DNA of 64,000 nt from Crocodylus rhombifer (Eukaryota > Chordata > Crocodylia > Crocodylidae), in assembly GCA_038503035.1 (NCBI GenBank), contig JAVSML010000045.1, positions 248,001 to 312,000 on the forward strand, written 5' to 3'. This document shows, in pieces, positions 9,292 to 21,300 of the stretch. The notes under the pieces were generated by a model. That model did not search any database. It was not told where the DNA came from and worked only from the letters and a program-made list of their open reading frames with translations. The translations under genes and the position numbers were made by a program. The first letter of the stretch is position 1; each line of letters begins with the position of its first letter.

Positions 9292-11160
9292 CACAAGATC
9301 ACCTCTCAGCCTTCGCTTGCAAAGGCTGAAGAGATCTAGGTCCCTCAGTAGTCTCTCCTCATAGACCCTTGCCTGCAGGCCTCTGACCATGTGAGTGGCC
9401 CTCCTCTGAACCCTCTCAAGATTATTCTCGTTCCTCTTGAAGTGCAGCACCCAAAACAGGATGCAGCACTCCAACTGTGGCCTGACCAGTGCTGCATAGA
9501 GGGGAAGCATCACCTCCCTGGACCTGTTCGTTATGCATCTGCTAATGTATAATAAAGTGCAGATAGCCTTGTTTATCACTTTGTCGACTCATGTTCATTC
9601 CCCAGCCTGTAAGTGATTCTTTTTGCCTAGGTGCAGCACTTTGCACTTGTCTTTGTTGAACTGCATCCTATTTCATTCTGCCCATTTTTCCACCCTGTCC
9701 AGATCCACTGGGACCCGTTCCCTACCCTCTGGTGTGTTAATTTTGCCCCATAATTTGGTATCATCTGTGAACTTGGACAGCGTGCTCTCCATGCCCTCAT
9801 CCAAGTCACTGATGAAGACACTGAATAGCACCGGTTGAAGGACTGAGCCTTGTGGGACTCCACTGTCCACATCTTTCCAGGTTGATACAGACCCGTCCAC
9901 CGCCACTTTCTGGGTGCGACCCTCTAAACCAATTTGCCACCCACCTGACCATGTAATCATCTACATCACAGCCTGTCAGTTTATTTACAAGAACAGAATG
10001 AGATACTGTATCAATGGCCTTCTTAAAGTCTAGGTAGATGACATCTACCTCAACTCCTGCATCTAAGCATTTTGTGACCTGTTCATAAAAAGAAACAAGG
10101 TTAGTCAGGTAGGATCTACCTGCAACGAACCCGTGCTGATTTTCTTTCAGCATTATTTCCCCTGCTGGGCTCCCACAAATATGATCCTTAATGGTTTTTT
10201 CCAGAGGTGAGTCTAAATGGCCTATTGTTTCTCAGTTCCTCCCTCCTTCCCTTCTTGAAAATAAGGACCACACTGGGCTTTTTCCAGTCCTCTGGGACCT
10301 GACCGGAGCACCATGAGTGCTTGAACAGCCGTGTCAGTGGCTCTGCTATGACACTGGCCAATTCCTTCAGCACCCTTGCATGACATTCATCCAGGCCCAC
10401 TGATCTGAACATATCCAACCCCTCTAAGTGCCCCTTCACTAAGTCTGTGCTAACAGTTGGTGGGCTGGTGTCCCTCCTATGTTTATCTATGATCCAATTG
10501 AGAGATTTGTCTTGGTCTGTGTCTAGGAATACAGATGCAAAGAACTCATTGAAGAGCTCAGCTTTGTCCCTGCTCTCTGTTACCAGTTGCCCTAGTTTGT
10601 CCTATGCTTCCCTGCACCTTCCTTTTGCTCCCTATATACCTGAAGAAGGACTTTTTGTTGTCCTTAATTTTTGTTGCCAGCCTAAGTTGTAATCCTGCTT
10701 TGGCCTTCCTAACTGATTCCCTGCAAGTGCAAGCCAGGGAGGTATACTCGTCCTTGGTAGCTACCTCCTGTTTCCATAGCTTGTATACCTCTTTCTTTAC
10801 CTTTAGGCTTTCCTGGACTTCCCTGTTCAGCCAAGAGGGATTCTTGGTCCCTTTGACCCCTTTTATGTACAATGGGATGGTCTCTTTCTGTACCTGTAGG
10901 ATCGCTCCCTTGAGGAATGACCACCCTTCCTGGACACCCATTTTGCCAATGCTCTTGAGCTTTAATGCCTCACTAACTAATCTCCTGAGCATACTAAAGT
11001 TAGCCTTTCTGAAGACTAGCACTTCATCCCAGCTGGTTAGTTTACCCACCCTTCGCCAGATAGTGAATTCAATCAATCGATGGTCACTATTCCCTAGGTT
11101 ACCTTGTACCTGCAGATTCCCCACCAGGTCATCCCCTGTAGCTAACACCAAGTCCAGCAA
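9292..11160 (-). pseudogene. CR1 ORF2: endonuclease end and reverse transcriptase (broken)
   Basis: Minus-strand pieces in order: 11160-10558 carries the endonuclease end (LDLVLATGDDLVGN, GNSDHRLIEF with the SDH active-site motif) and the linker with FFRYIGSKRK; 10439-10188 carries the RT start (VGLDECHARVLKELA, VPEDWKKPSVVLIFKKG); 10153-9806 carries GFVAGRSYLTNLVSFYE and YLDFKKAIDTVSH; 9960-9673 carries SGVPQGSVL and SKFTDDTKLWG; 9579-9292 carries YAALVRPQLECC and LERVQRRATHMVRGL. The catalytic box reads FTDD instead of the usual FADD, and at least four frame changes separate the pieces. It would have encoded the CR1 target-primed reverse transcriptase; it is dead. Confidence 0.9.
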
Positions 11161-11265
11161 GGCATTTCCCCTAGTGGCATTGTATACCTCCTGTGTTAGG
11201 TGGAGGTCCTGTATGCAGGTCCTGTATCAGTTCAAACTCTGCATGTTAGACTAACTTGCAAAGAT

Positions 11266-12419
11266 TGAATTAATTTAGGCTATGGCTTTTTGTATGTCTA
11301 TCCATAGCCCTATAGAATGGCTTATAAGCAAGCAACAGAATCAGTACTAATGTCAAAGGGCCAAATCCAAAAATCCCTCACGGGGACTTTAGGTGCCCAA
11401 GTCCAAACCCATGAACCTGAAAAATCTCATTCAGTTGCTGTCCAACTCAGGAGGTGCTTTCTAAAATTTAAATCCCCGGATTTCCTAGATTTGTACCTCT
11501 GCTGATGCTTAGAACTGTCCCAGTTAACTGGGGAGTTCACATTAATTTATTTTGCATTAAATAATCATTAGCTACAACAGAAAAATAAATCACATAGCCT
11601 AGTCGTTAGGAAACTCTTATGAGGGCTAGGAGATATTGGCTGAATCTCCTCAAGTGAACCTGCATCTCCTGCTTTCTGGGTGAAAGCTGTAACCAGGCTA
11701 TTATATGGAGGGGAGAGGTGGCACCAGCATCATCTAAAAGAAAAGTGTTAGCCTGCCCAGTTCTCTGACAGACACCAGAATTACACATCAAGGACCAAGT
11801 ACTTAACCTTTAGATGTCTTTATTTAATCTGTTCCTGTCACCAAGAATGAAGCCCTCATAAGTGTAAAGGCAAATAAAACCAACTTGGACTGTAACAAAC
11901 AAGATACTGTTGATGAGATATAATCATCCCTACGGGTGCCAGAAATTAGTTGCTGTTATATTTGGGAACAAATGAAATTTGTGAGAGCATGTGAGTCTGG
12001 CTTAGGGGCAAAACCAGAGCAAAATTAAATGAAAACAGCAAACCCCAAACTTTGAAAATCTAAGAGGAACAGATGTGGCAACAGAACAGAGACAAGAATG
12101 TTCAGATCCACAGCTTGGGGAGAAATGAATCCATATTTTTCAAGTGACACAAAGCTGTTTCGAGAGCTATTTTTAATTTCTTTATAAAACTGAATCCAAG
12201 GAATCTCCTCACGGATGGAAAATTAGGTACCACAGAACCTCCCAAAAAGACAATAAAATGGTTTTTGGTTTGAATTCAATGTTTAATTTCCAGTTAGTGA
12301 GCCTCATAGTGTCACAATGGAGGAGCATGGGGAGGAAGACAGAAAAACTAATGTATCTTTAAAAATCAGTTTAATCTGAACTGGAACAAAATATCCCCCG
12401 AAGTGCCTTAATTCATATT
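11266..12419. other. Unassigned AT-rich sequence
   Basis: No repeat family or coding signal recognised. Confidence 0.5.
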
Positions 12420-12706
12420 TGTATTCATGCGGATATTGGATATTGCAAGTTATCACAGCAGACAGCCAAATGGCATAACCTTAAGTGAGCTGTGCTTGTT
12501 CTGTTTTCTAAATAAATATAATAAATTTGGGCTGGAGATTAGGAGGAACTTTCTGACTCTGAGAGTGATCAAGCATTGGAACAGGCTACCTAGAGAAGTT
12601 GTGGAATCTCCATTCTTGGAAACTTTCAAAAGCATTTTAGACAGCCACTTGGCTGGGATCATTTAATCAGGGATGATCCTGCCTTGAGCAGGGGCTGGAT
12701 TAAATG
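12420..12706 (+). pseudogene. CR1 3' coding end (interrupted by hAT MITE)
   Basis: A 79-codon frame (12427-12666) reads GLEIRRNFLTLRVIKHWNR, LPREVVESPFLETFK and DSHLAGI, the conserved C-terminal region of CR1 ORF2 proteins. The 3' untranslated tail follows (GATCCTGCCTTGAGCAGGGG, then GGATTAAATG) and is cut by the element at 12707-13344. The CR1 tail resumes at 13345 with ACTAGATGACCTTGTGAGG. 5'-truncated at about 12420. Confidence 0.9.
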
Positions 12707-13344
12707 CAGTGGCAGATTAAGATTTATTGGGGCTCTGGGCAAACAGAAAATTGGAGGCCCTCGATAGGGCGAGGGCAGGTTCCCTTTGCACCCACCAAGG
12801 GGGTTGCATCCGGGGTGAGCCAGGGGGCATGAGCACCCCTGAGGTGAAGGTGGCCCTGGCCCCAGGCCGGCCTGGCCCCTCTACCTGGTGGGTGTTGTGC
12901 AGCTGGGGCTGTGGTCCCCCATCGTTGTGGGACAGGCCAGGGCTTGGGCTGGTGCTGGGGCTAGCCTGGGGGAAGGGGGGGCATGTGCTCCATGGTGCCC
13001 CCGGCTGCCTGTCCACCCCTCTGCTGGCCCTGGCGGGGTGGGGCTGTCTGGTACCATCCTGTCTCAGTGGTGCAGTGCCAGTGGCTACCCGCAGATGGCT
13101 GAGAGTGGGAGCAGGGATGCCCATGGGGCCTCCTGGCAACAGATGGCCCCAGGAACCTGCCACCATCTGCATGGAGCCCTACACCCACCCCCTAGCTTCT
13201 GGCCCTGGCCATGGCTGCAGGGTAGAAGGCGTGTGCTGCCTGCCCTGGATGCCCATGGCAAGGATGCCTGCTTGGGCCATGCTGCCCCTAGCACCCTAGG
13301 GAGCCCCAGATTGGCCCATGGGTGCATGCGTTAATCCACCCCTC
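12707..13344. mobile_element. hAT-type MITE, 638 bp, GC-rich
   Basis: Left end CAGTGGCAGATTAAG; right end, reverse-complemented, GAGGGGTGGATTAAC (10 of 15 positions match). Flanking 8-mers ATTAAATG (12699-12706) and ACTAGATG (13345-13352) agree at 6 of 8 positions, as expected for an aged hAT target duplication, and sit exactly where the CR1 tail is interrupted. The interior is about 65-70% GC and has open frames up to 190 codons on both strands; these overlap, show no domain and are read as composition artefacts. Confidence 0.82.
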
Positions 13345-13400
13345 ACTAGATGACCTTGTGAGGTCCTTTCCAGCTTACTTTTTTATGATCTTATAAAAGC
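13345..13400 (+). mobile_element. CR1 3' tail, second half
   Basis: ACTAGATGACCTTGTGAGGT, CCTTTCCAGC and a degraded ATGATCTTATAAAA terminal repeat continue the CR1 interrupted at 12706. Confidence 0.85.
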
Positions 13401-13409
13401 TGGCCTTGA

Positions 13410-13850
13410 TAGTAAAATCTGTGTTATCCAGCGTCCCTGGGGTAAGGGGATTATTGGTTATGTAAAAACTCGTTGTCTGAAATAACCTGAAAGGGTTTTC
13501 CAATAATGTGGAACTGGGGGAGAGAGGGGAAGGGGGCAGGGGCCACATGCAGAGCGATGGCAGCTGCAGGGTGCATTGCAGAGCGGCGCTCAGCTCAGGG
13601 CAGTGCATGTGGAGCCGTGACAGTGCAGCGGCAGTGTCGAGCGGCAGCAGCACAAACCACCACGTGCGAGCTTCCCCCCCTACTCCCCATGTCTGGCTGG
13701 CGGAGCAAGGGGTGGGGGCTGTGGTGGGCAGCAGCTACCCCCACGTGCGAGCTTTCCCTTGCCCCCTCACTGTGTCCAGCCGGCCAGTTGGAAATTCCAG
13801 TTAGTAAAGTATTCTTTTTATTTAAACACCGTATAGCAGAAATTTTACTG
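13410..13850. mobile_element. Tigger/pogo-like MITE, 441 bp
   Basis: Left end TAGTAAAATCTGTGTTATCC; right end, reverse-complemented, CAGTAAAATTTCTGCTATAC. The two ends match at most positions over ~25 bp and resemble the CAGTA--ACCTCTGTTATCCG ends of Tigger-type elements. TA follows the right end at 13851-13852; the left flank is GA, which would need one mutation from TA. The GC-rich interior has no transposase. Confidence 0.65.
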
Positions 13851-13852
13851 TA

Positions 13853-16410
13853 TCTGGTTAGATCTACACTAATACTTAAAAGCAAACCTAAAACAGTCAG
13901 TCAGTCAAAGCTGAGAATGCAGATATTCAAGGTATCGTAATAAAATAGCTCATAATGTACGTGATGTTCAAATAAATGTTTATATTTCAACAATTTGAGG
14001 ATCATCAGCCATTTATTTTCTTTAGAGAATAATTAAAGGATAAGATGTTAATGGAGGAGTATACAATGCAGTAAGTGGTTTTAAATGCCAAAGGGCAGCT
14101 GAAATATTTGATAACTACGGGCATTGTTTATGACCTCAGGTAGGCCATTCCTCCATTGCCAACCTTGTAATTAGTATACAAGTATTATATACTTGTAAAT
14201 AGTATATAAGACAACGGAAGATTTATAAGAAATGTATCATAAAATGGAAGAGAGGCTTTGAGAGTGCTTCTTTCTCAGACCTAACTGTTCTACAGCCGAG
14301 CTAAAAGTCAAATAAAACTGACCCAGTGTATGACCCATGTGGAAATTAGGGAAGTATCTGAACACAGACTGTGTCAATAAAGACTTCAGTCATACGATAA
14401 GCAGAGCCAAGAGTGAGGTAAATTTTCCCATAACTTCATGCATAGTCAAGTCCCTTAGACTTTAGCAGCCATCTTCAGCCCACTTTAGGGTGTTGTCTTC
14501 TTCACCCTGACTTCATATTTTCTTTGGTAATTGCTATTATCCCTATAGAAGCAAATAGTAGGTAAGGTGCTAGTAGGAGGTACTCAAAATATGTAGCATA
14601 GTTCCTGGTTTAGGGGACTGATAAAAAGTGCTGTGTACTGCAAGCATTTATTCTGTGTGCAGATCTTTACATAAGCTCTTAACACAGTCAGGATAAAAGA
14701 ATATTTACTGTTTTAAGCCTTTGTTGTGGCTGACCAGAGGCAGAAAGTCAATTCAACATTCCCCTCCCTGCTGTGATGCAAATCCTTAAGAACACTTGAG
14801 AAAACGTTAGCTTCTTCAGTGGGCAAAGTAGGAAGAATTCCCAATAGTGAGCAAAGCAAGCATGACCATCAGAGTGGTCCTATACAGCAACGGGGAAGGC
14901 CTGCTTCTTAACTTACCAGCATTTGGAACTAGCAGATGGAGAAGGGCAACTTTTTGCTTGGGGTGAAAAAAAACATTAATTAGGCGGAAAGAATTTTGTC
15001 TTGCTGTCTCTGTGCGGTTGTGATTTCAGCCCCAAGAATTCCCTTTCGGGCCTCTCTGGAAGTTTTGGGAGCGAACAATCTGAGGGATTGCTTGGAGCGT
15101 TTCTTGGGTGGCCTTAAGATTTTTTTTTTAATTTTCTTTCCTTTCTTTACAGGCTCCATGATGCAATAGTTAAAAGGAAATCAGAGTTTCTCATGCCTCT
15201 TAGATTCTAAAACCTTTCCCCTTTAACTGAGACCCCTGGATTTTAAAGAATGAACCTCTATTGCCTAAGCTAAAACACTCAGGTGTGTTAGCTAATGCTC
15301 ATCAGCCTTCAGTAGACAGAAGGTAAGTGAGCAGAGGCCAGGTTATTTGGGCCTGAGTGGAGGGGAGTTGGGAAGAATGGTATCTTTGTTACCAATAGAT
15401 GATTTGTATATATGAGGAGCAACTCCTGGCTTTTTGAGCTTCTCCATTCAACCCCTGGACCTATCCTTCTGTGGCACTCCTGATTTGTTATTTCTATGGC
15501 AGAACTGTGGCTTCAGGGTGATGGTGACATCTTATAATATTATTCTGATTCACAGCCCCCTCCCAGGCATGCAATCACTAGCAGTCTGGGAGCAGGTCTG
15601 CAATTGCTGCTTCACGGACAGAGCACCCCTTGGTGGTGTTGCAGGCAGCTGCTGCTACAGCAGTAGCTATTTTTGTGTCCTGCCAGAAAGACGGTGCCTG
15701 AGGCTGCTGCTTTGGTCACCCTATCTTTGTTATGCTGCTACCCTTTGGTATTCAAATGTATGTTCCTAGTGCACTCCCATTGCAGTAGTAGTGGTGGGTG
15801 ACTGAGTGAAGGCTTCAAAGGCCTGTTTTTCTCTGTTGTAGGCAGGAGAGGAGGGCAGATAAAATAAGTGCTCACCACTGCTGCAAATGAATTCAATGAA
15901 AATCTTTGTGAACAAGCAGGAGATGGGGAACTGAGCTTTGGGCTCAGAGGCAGACTTGCTTGTGGGCTACATCTAGAGGCAAGGCAAGACTGAACTGCTG
16001 GTGGATTCTGCAATACAGATTGTGAAATGGTGGCAGCGGTGGTGGCGGTTGTGATGGGTCGGATCAGGGAAATGAAGTTCCAGCAGTGGCATGGTTACCC
16101 TATCTGGCTCTAGCTCTGTCTAGCTCAGGTAGTAATGTCAGGGATCTGTTGGGTGGCACTTGGGTAAGAGTTCTTCATTCAACTTCGCTAATCTCCATAA
16201 GTAGTTGAAGCCTGGGCTGAGCCTATGTCAGATTTCAGATTGCAGTGTTTCCACTGAAAATTATATCCTTTTGTGGCTAGAAGCCTGGTCATGGTACCAG
16301 CTGGCAGCTGCAGTCACCCACCTCTGAGCAGCAGCAGAAGTTTGGTTTGACATATACATAAAATTGTGTAATGTACTGTGATGCTGAATGTCATATACTG
16401 TAATATGGTA
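13853..16410. other. Unassigned, mostly unique-looking sequence
   Basis: No clear repeats or genes. A strong splice-acceptor-like polypyrimidine tract ends in TTTACAG at 15146-15152, followed by about 19 open codons to TAA; without a donor or homology this is weak evidence for an exon. Confidence 0.4.
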
Positions 16411-16416
16411 ATGTGA

Positions 16417-16545
16417 ACTACAATGCTCAGAAGCCTCCAGGGGACTGGAGGAAAGAGCTGTAGTGAGAACCACAACTCCCAGAGGCCTCCAGGGGACTGA
16501 GGAATGAATTTGATTGTGTGTTACAACTCCCAGAGGTGGTAGGGT
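16417..16545 (+). repeat. Tandem ~52-bp repeat with ZNF143/SBS-like motifs
   Basis: Three units start near 16417, 16469 and 16520. Each carries a version of ACTACAACTCCCAG (ACTACAATGCTCAG, ACCACAACTCCCAG, GTTACAACTCCCAG), and the first two also share GCCTCCAGGGGACTG. ACTACAATTCCCAG-type sequences are bound by ZNF143/THAP11 in vertebrate promoters. Binding here is an inference. Confidence 0.65.
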
Positions 16546-18227
16546 GCAGGAGGACGTGGAAGGAGCAGCCTTGGGTTGCAGGTTGCTGCAGCAGGGAGAA
16601 GGAGAATCATGATCAGAGAGCTGGAAAGAGCAGGGGAGCTAGGACTGTGAGCTGAAGCAGATGTGGAGCCGGGGTAGACAGCAATTAAGCATTTTATGGG
16701 ACCGGAGACTGGTTTGGAGCCCTCCCGAGTTGTGGGAGGGTTTAAGGTTCTCCAGTGTATATATCATGGTGCTAGTGTTTTTTACTGGTTACCTGTTCTT
16801 GGGTGATTTTACTAGTATTGCTGTTTACTTTCAGTTACCTGGATCCTAAATGTATGTTTCTTAATGTTAATATTTATTTACCTGTGTCTGCCCCCCTCCA
16901 CTTAGCCTGTTGACTTGTAACCCTAATTAATCCCCAGCATCCCATATATAAAAGTGGGAACTTCCCTTGCTGTCTCCCTGTGCCAGTTCTTGGGGTTGTG
17001 GGGTTTGGTACAGCTGTACCATCCATTGATCAAAATCTACATACTCTCTCCTCCCCACTGCCTCCCAGCTTCCAAACCTAAATGCAGTGATTAAAAACCT
17101 CCAACTCCCTTTTCTATTATTTTTCTTTCTCCCTCTGAACTCAGCTTCCCAGTTGTCAATCTCAGTTTAAACCCATTATCTCCCTAGCTGCTTTCTCTTA
17201 TTGGTAAAAGCCCTAATTTCCCATCAGCTTCCACACTTTTCCTCCTGCCCAGCTAACTATTACTGTAAACATCTCTGCTATTGGTGCTCATTGTTACTTT
17301 CAGTGCTAAATGTAGGAAAAGCGTATTGCTTTTCTCAGGTATTGCCATTTATTTCAGATTGCTGCAAAAGGTACAAGAGACATGAAAACAGCTGTTCTAT
17401 AAAAAAATCAGGAGCTCTTTTGGCCTTGGCCTGTGGAGCCATTATGGCCTGTACTACTAGGGGCTGCATATGTATGCTATTGGTCTCACCTGTTTAATGA
17501 TATTTCTTTCACTCACTCATGAAAATCTCCTTTGTGTCTGTTAGGAACAGGCTTTATTTTTCCCTAATTAATTTTCACTCCAATTTGATCTTTTGGCTGA
17601 CCTTTTCTATAGGCTCTTGAAGATCAGATGGATTGTCTGTGAAGCTGAGGTAGTTCAGCTATTACTCCCTAAAGCTGTGCTCCTTTACTCATCCCCAGGG
17701 AAGCAAAGCCATTTATGCAAGTTGTTTAAGATATTTGTAAAAGAAACTGTGAAGTGCTTGGCCCTGCCTTCCAGCTTTAATACTCTGGTGCACAGCATGG
17801 GCCAATTAAGGCCTCATTTCTATGGATATTTTATGCGCTGCATTTATATGGACACACATGTGATATAACCCATTGCTTGTTTTGGAGGTAGATACTATAC
17901 CATCATGTACTTACTAGGAACTAGTAACAGATCTTCCTGGCTCGGAAAAACAACATAGATCCAAGAGCAGGCTACCAGAGGGTCCTGAAACTTGTGCAGT
18001 GTTGGAAAGCTGTATAGCAAGGTCCCTTAACAAATATGTTTTGCTTTGTTGCATATGCTACAGTGAAGTCAAAGATATAGAGCCTAAAGGCCCATCCAGG
18101 TTGTGTGGCTAAAACCAGTTTTTCTGTAGCCAGTACAAGGCTATTATCACTGGCTGCTCTTGACTGTATTCCAAATGAGTCTCTATCCCATTTATAGCTG
18201 GGTCAACTGGGAGCAGTTTTTGGAATA
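16546..18227. other. Mostly unassigned; TATA-like promoter element at 16943-16952
   Basis: CATATATAAAAGTGGGAAC at 16943-16961 followed by a CT-rich stretch resembles the TATA-to-start part of a retroelement LTR, but no TG...CA boundaries or target duplication were found. The rest holds nothing recognised. Confidence 0.35.
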
Positions 18228-18275
18228 AGTTTGGACTAGATGACCTTTGGGGTCCCTTCCAGCCCTGTGATTCCA
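18228..18275 (+). mobile_element. CR1 3' tail fragment
   Basis: GGACTAGATGACCTTTGGGG then TCCCTTCCAGCCCTGTGATTCC is the canonical CR1 3' untranslated end. Only the last ~50 bp remain. Confidence 0.8.
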
Positions 18276-18345
18276 GAGGAGGGCTTGAACTCTTGCCTCC
18301 CGTATCCTACTGACCTCCCTAACCACTCTGCCGCCACGCCCCATT
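18276..18345 (-). mobile_element. tRNA-derived SINE head
   Basis: Minus strand reads GTGGCGGCAGAGTGGTTAGG (A-box like), then GAGTTCAAGCCCTCC (B-box like, GTTCRA--CC) about 35 nt later, as in a pol III internal promoter. It directly adjoins the end of the CR1 tail in opposite orientation. Confidence 0.65.
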
Positions 18346-21300
18346 TCTACAGTACTGTGGAATAAACGGGGAGACCTTCATAACAAAGACAGTTATTAAT
18401 TAAATATGAAATAAACAAGATAACCAGTATCATAGCAACTGGCAACTTACACAGCTCAGAGCGAACATAATATAGTGCTGGTATTCGCTGGGATTCACCA
18501 GCCCATCTCCAAAAGAACAATGAAGAATTAAAAAAGGTTCAACTAATGGTGACAAAAATGCATACCAGCGGAGAAACCACACATGGACAGAGCAAAAGAG
18601 TGGGATTATTGTTAAATTCAGTTAACACTCGTTAGGCTGTTCCTTCGTGGGAACTTCTTTCTCCTAGTGTACCTTTCCATGGGCTGGCCATTTTCAATTT
18701 GGCAGCGGCAAGGAGTGCCATCCTTAGGATAGCGATTTTGCAATGAGTTGTGCTACACTGCTGCCTTTTCCAGGTGGTAAGTGCTGTTCATATCTCTGAA
18801 GCTTTCCCTCACTTTTAATTTATTAAGCCTGAGAAGAATGGTATGTTCTCCCAGGAAGATATAAATTGGATATATATTTAGTTAATTAATTATGAGAAGT
18901 AAAATGATCCCCTCTAAATATTGCAGTGCTGACTAAGATGCAGCCATGTGCCATAACATGATGAAATCAAATACAAATACAATTGGCCAGGCCTCTTAAA
19001 CTCAAATTTATTTTGTACTTTCATCTGGAAGAAAGCCACTGTATTGCATAAACTTAATTATACTCAGGGATCATTCCATTTATCACTGAAGTACAGCCCC
19101 TCCCGAGGTGAAACAGCTACAGTTAGACTGTGCATAACAGTGGGCTAGGACAGGGAAGTGATGACTATTGTATCTAATCAGAAGTGGGGAAGGCTCTTTT
19201 TGGCAGGTGGATGGTATAGAACTGGAGTTTAGTCACTAAACCTTCTGAAAAATACACGATGTCTTTAATGACTATATAGGTCTAGCTATTTTTCCTCCTT
19301 TCACTATGCAGTACTTCCCAAGAGCACTCAGAGATGCTGATTTCAAACTGACCCAGAGGGAAGAAGACCATGCTGAATCATGAACAGTGCTTCTTGCACA
19401 CCCACACACTTTCCTTAGAGGCTACAGCTGTACTAATAATACTAGGGTATTAGGTATCCTAAACTGGCAGTGCAGTCATGGTTGTACCATTATCAGCAAA
19501 TTTCACTTTGTAGCCATATAGTAAAATTACCTCTTACTGGTGAAACAAGTTATACCAGTGAAAGTATAGTTTTTCCATTATATAACTGCCTCTTCCCTAG
19601 GGGCTTTTGCTGATTCAGCTAAGTTGGTCAGGGATTCTGCTTCTTCACACTCCTGACCAACAGCTATAGCTGTGCAACAGAAATAACTATGCTGGCAAAG
19701 TCGTCTGGAAAAAGAATCATATTTAAATTCAGTGTTTTCAAAAGTAGTTACAAATGGGAGGTTATACATGATTAACCTCAAGGGCAGAGGGTTAGGAGAC
19801 TGCTGCATATGTGTCCCAGAATAATTTCTGCTACCTTTTTGGTAAGGAACAGAACCTTTCATTTAGATGATTGCTTTTCAGCTGAATTTACTGTAGCTGC
19901 AATTTATCTAATCCTTGCAGCACATTTCCCGTTTAGGGAAAAAAGGTAAACTACTAAGGGTTTTTTTGCCCTTTTATTTAACTTTTTTTACGCATATATT
20001 ACCTCATTATCCATTAATTCTGTTCTGCAAGGTCCTATCACTCTGCTGTCTCAGTGCTCCCTTCCCAGCTGTGCGTGTGTGTATGGGGGGAGAGGGGGGG
20101 GTGGAAGAAGTCAATATGTGCTTAGAAACAGCCAAGCATGAAAACATTGCTGCCTAATACTATTTTTTAGCAATCTATTTTTTCTCTCAAATACATTATG
20201 TGCATAGTGTTAAAAAGAGAAGACATTGGAATAGACAAACTGCTATGCCTTCAGTTTGTCTGTTAATACCTAGTACAATTTACTTTCTCTTAAAAAATAT
20301 GAACTTTTAGGTTTATGTTCTGCCGCCATTCCCTGGGTTATAGATTTAGAACAAATTTTTACTGTGGCACTAGAGAGCCTAACAAGAAGAGAAGGGATGA
20401 AATGATGAAAGGAAAAATTTAGGGTGACTCTTCTAAAGAATTTCCTGTCAAGGAGATTTGTTATGCTGGTCTAAACTCTTGGCCTATATTCTGTGGCCAG
20501 TTCTCTATGGTAAGACAATCAGTGTGAAGAAATGTTGACTTCTATTATTATTTTTTTATTATTATGTATTATTTCCAGCTACTTGTATTGCATATACAAA
20601 TAGTATATTTAGGAACCACAGTTGCAGGTCCAGATTCTCTTTTCAGTCCTTTCCCAGGTAAGCTAATCAGGACTGTTTCCTCGTCTCTACCATGTTCTCT
20701 TGTCATTTATTGGCTGAATCTAAATGGAAAATGCATTCACAAGGCCATATTGTTAAGGATGCAGCACTTGGGATTGGAGCAAGTATGTGTATGGGTTTCC
20801 AGAGTGTATGGGCTTTCAGAAGTGTCTCTCTGAATTCCTCACTTTTCTCATGGAAAATGTAAGTAAAATGACTTTGCGCATACAGCACACCTCTCTTGAA
20901 ACTTCTGGGTATGAGAGATCATAAACTTTATGGGGCAGGAATTCTGTTTTTCTTATGTACATGTACAATTTGTAGCACAATGGTAGCCCATTCTCTGCAT
21001 AATAGTATGAATTAACAATAAAATAATATTACTGGATTTTGTCTAGCACTCTGTTGTTGTTGCAAATTGGAAACTGTGCAACAGCTTCACGCAAATGAAA
21101 ACAGTAAAAAAATGAGCATTTCATTACATTAAATGTGGAAATGAATAAGATAATCAGTGAATTGCTCCTCCTATTACAGTATCTTCTTGCATACCACATT
21201 CCCTTCTTTGGGGGAAGACAGAATGCAGCAAAAAAGCTTTTCTTCAGAGTTATGATCACATGGAGGATAGAGCCCAATCTTCAGATCGCTTACCCTCCAT

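Larger units (their letters stand above)
8323..11265 (-). mobile_element. CR1 LINE, 5'-truncated, antisense, carrying a solo LTR
   Basis: The 3' end is at the low coordinate (ATAGATTCATAGATGTTAGG on the plus strand, a typical CR1 terminal region). Going up in coordinate come the 3' coding end, RT, and the end of the endonuclease near 11160, where the copy is truncated. The coding parts are split over several frames. The solo LTR at 8661-9286 interrupts it and an internal deletion appears near 9595-9605. It is transcriptionally opposite to the plus strand. Confidence 0.9.

Noticed and set aside
10604..11254. 216-codon plus-strand open frame
   Set aside because: It is the antisense of the CR1 endonuclease/RT linker, which is recognisable on the minus strand.
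12727..13334. Open frames of 190 and 148 codons on the plus strand and 151 on the minus strand
   Set aside because: They overlap each other within a GC-rich MITE with defined ends and show no domain; high GC explains the lack of stops.
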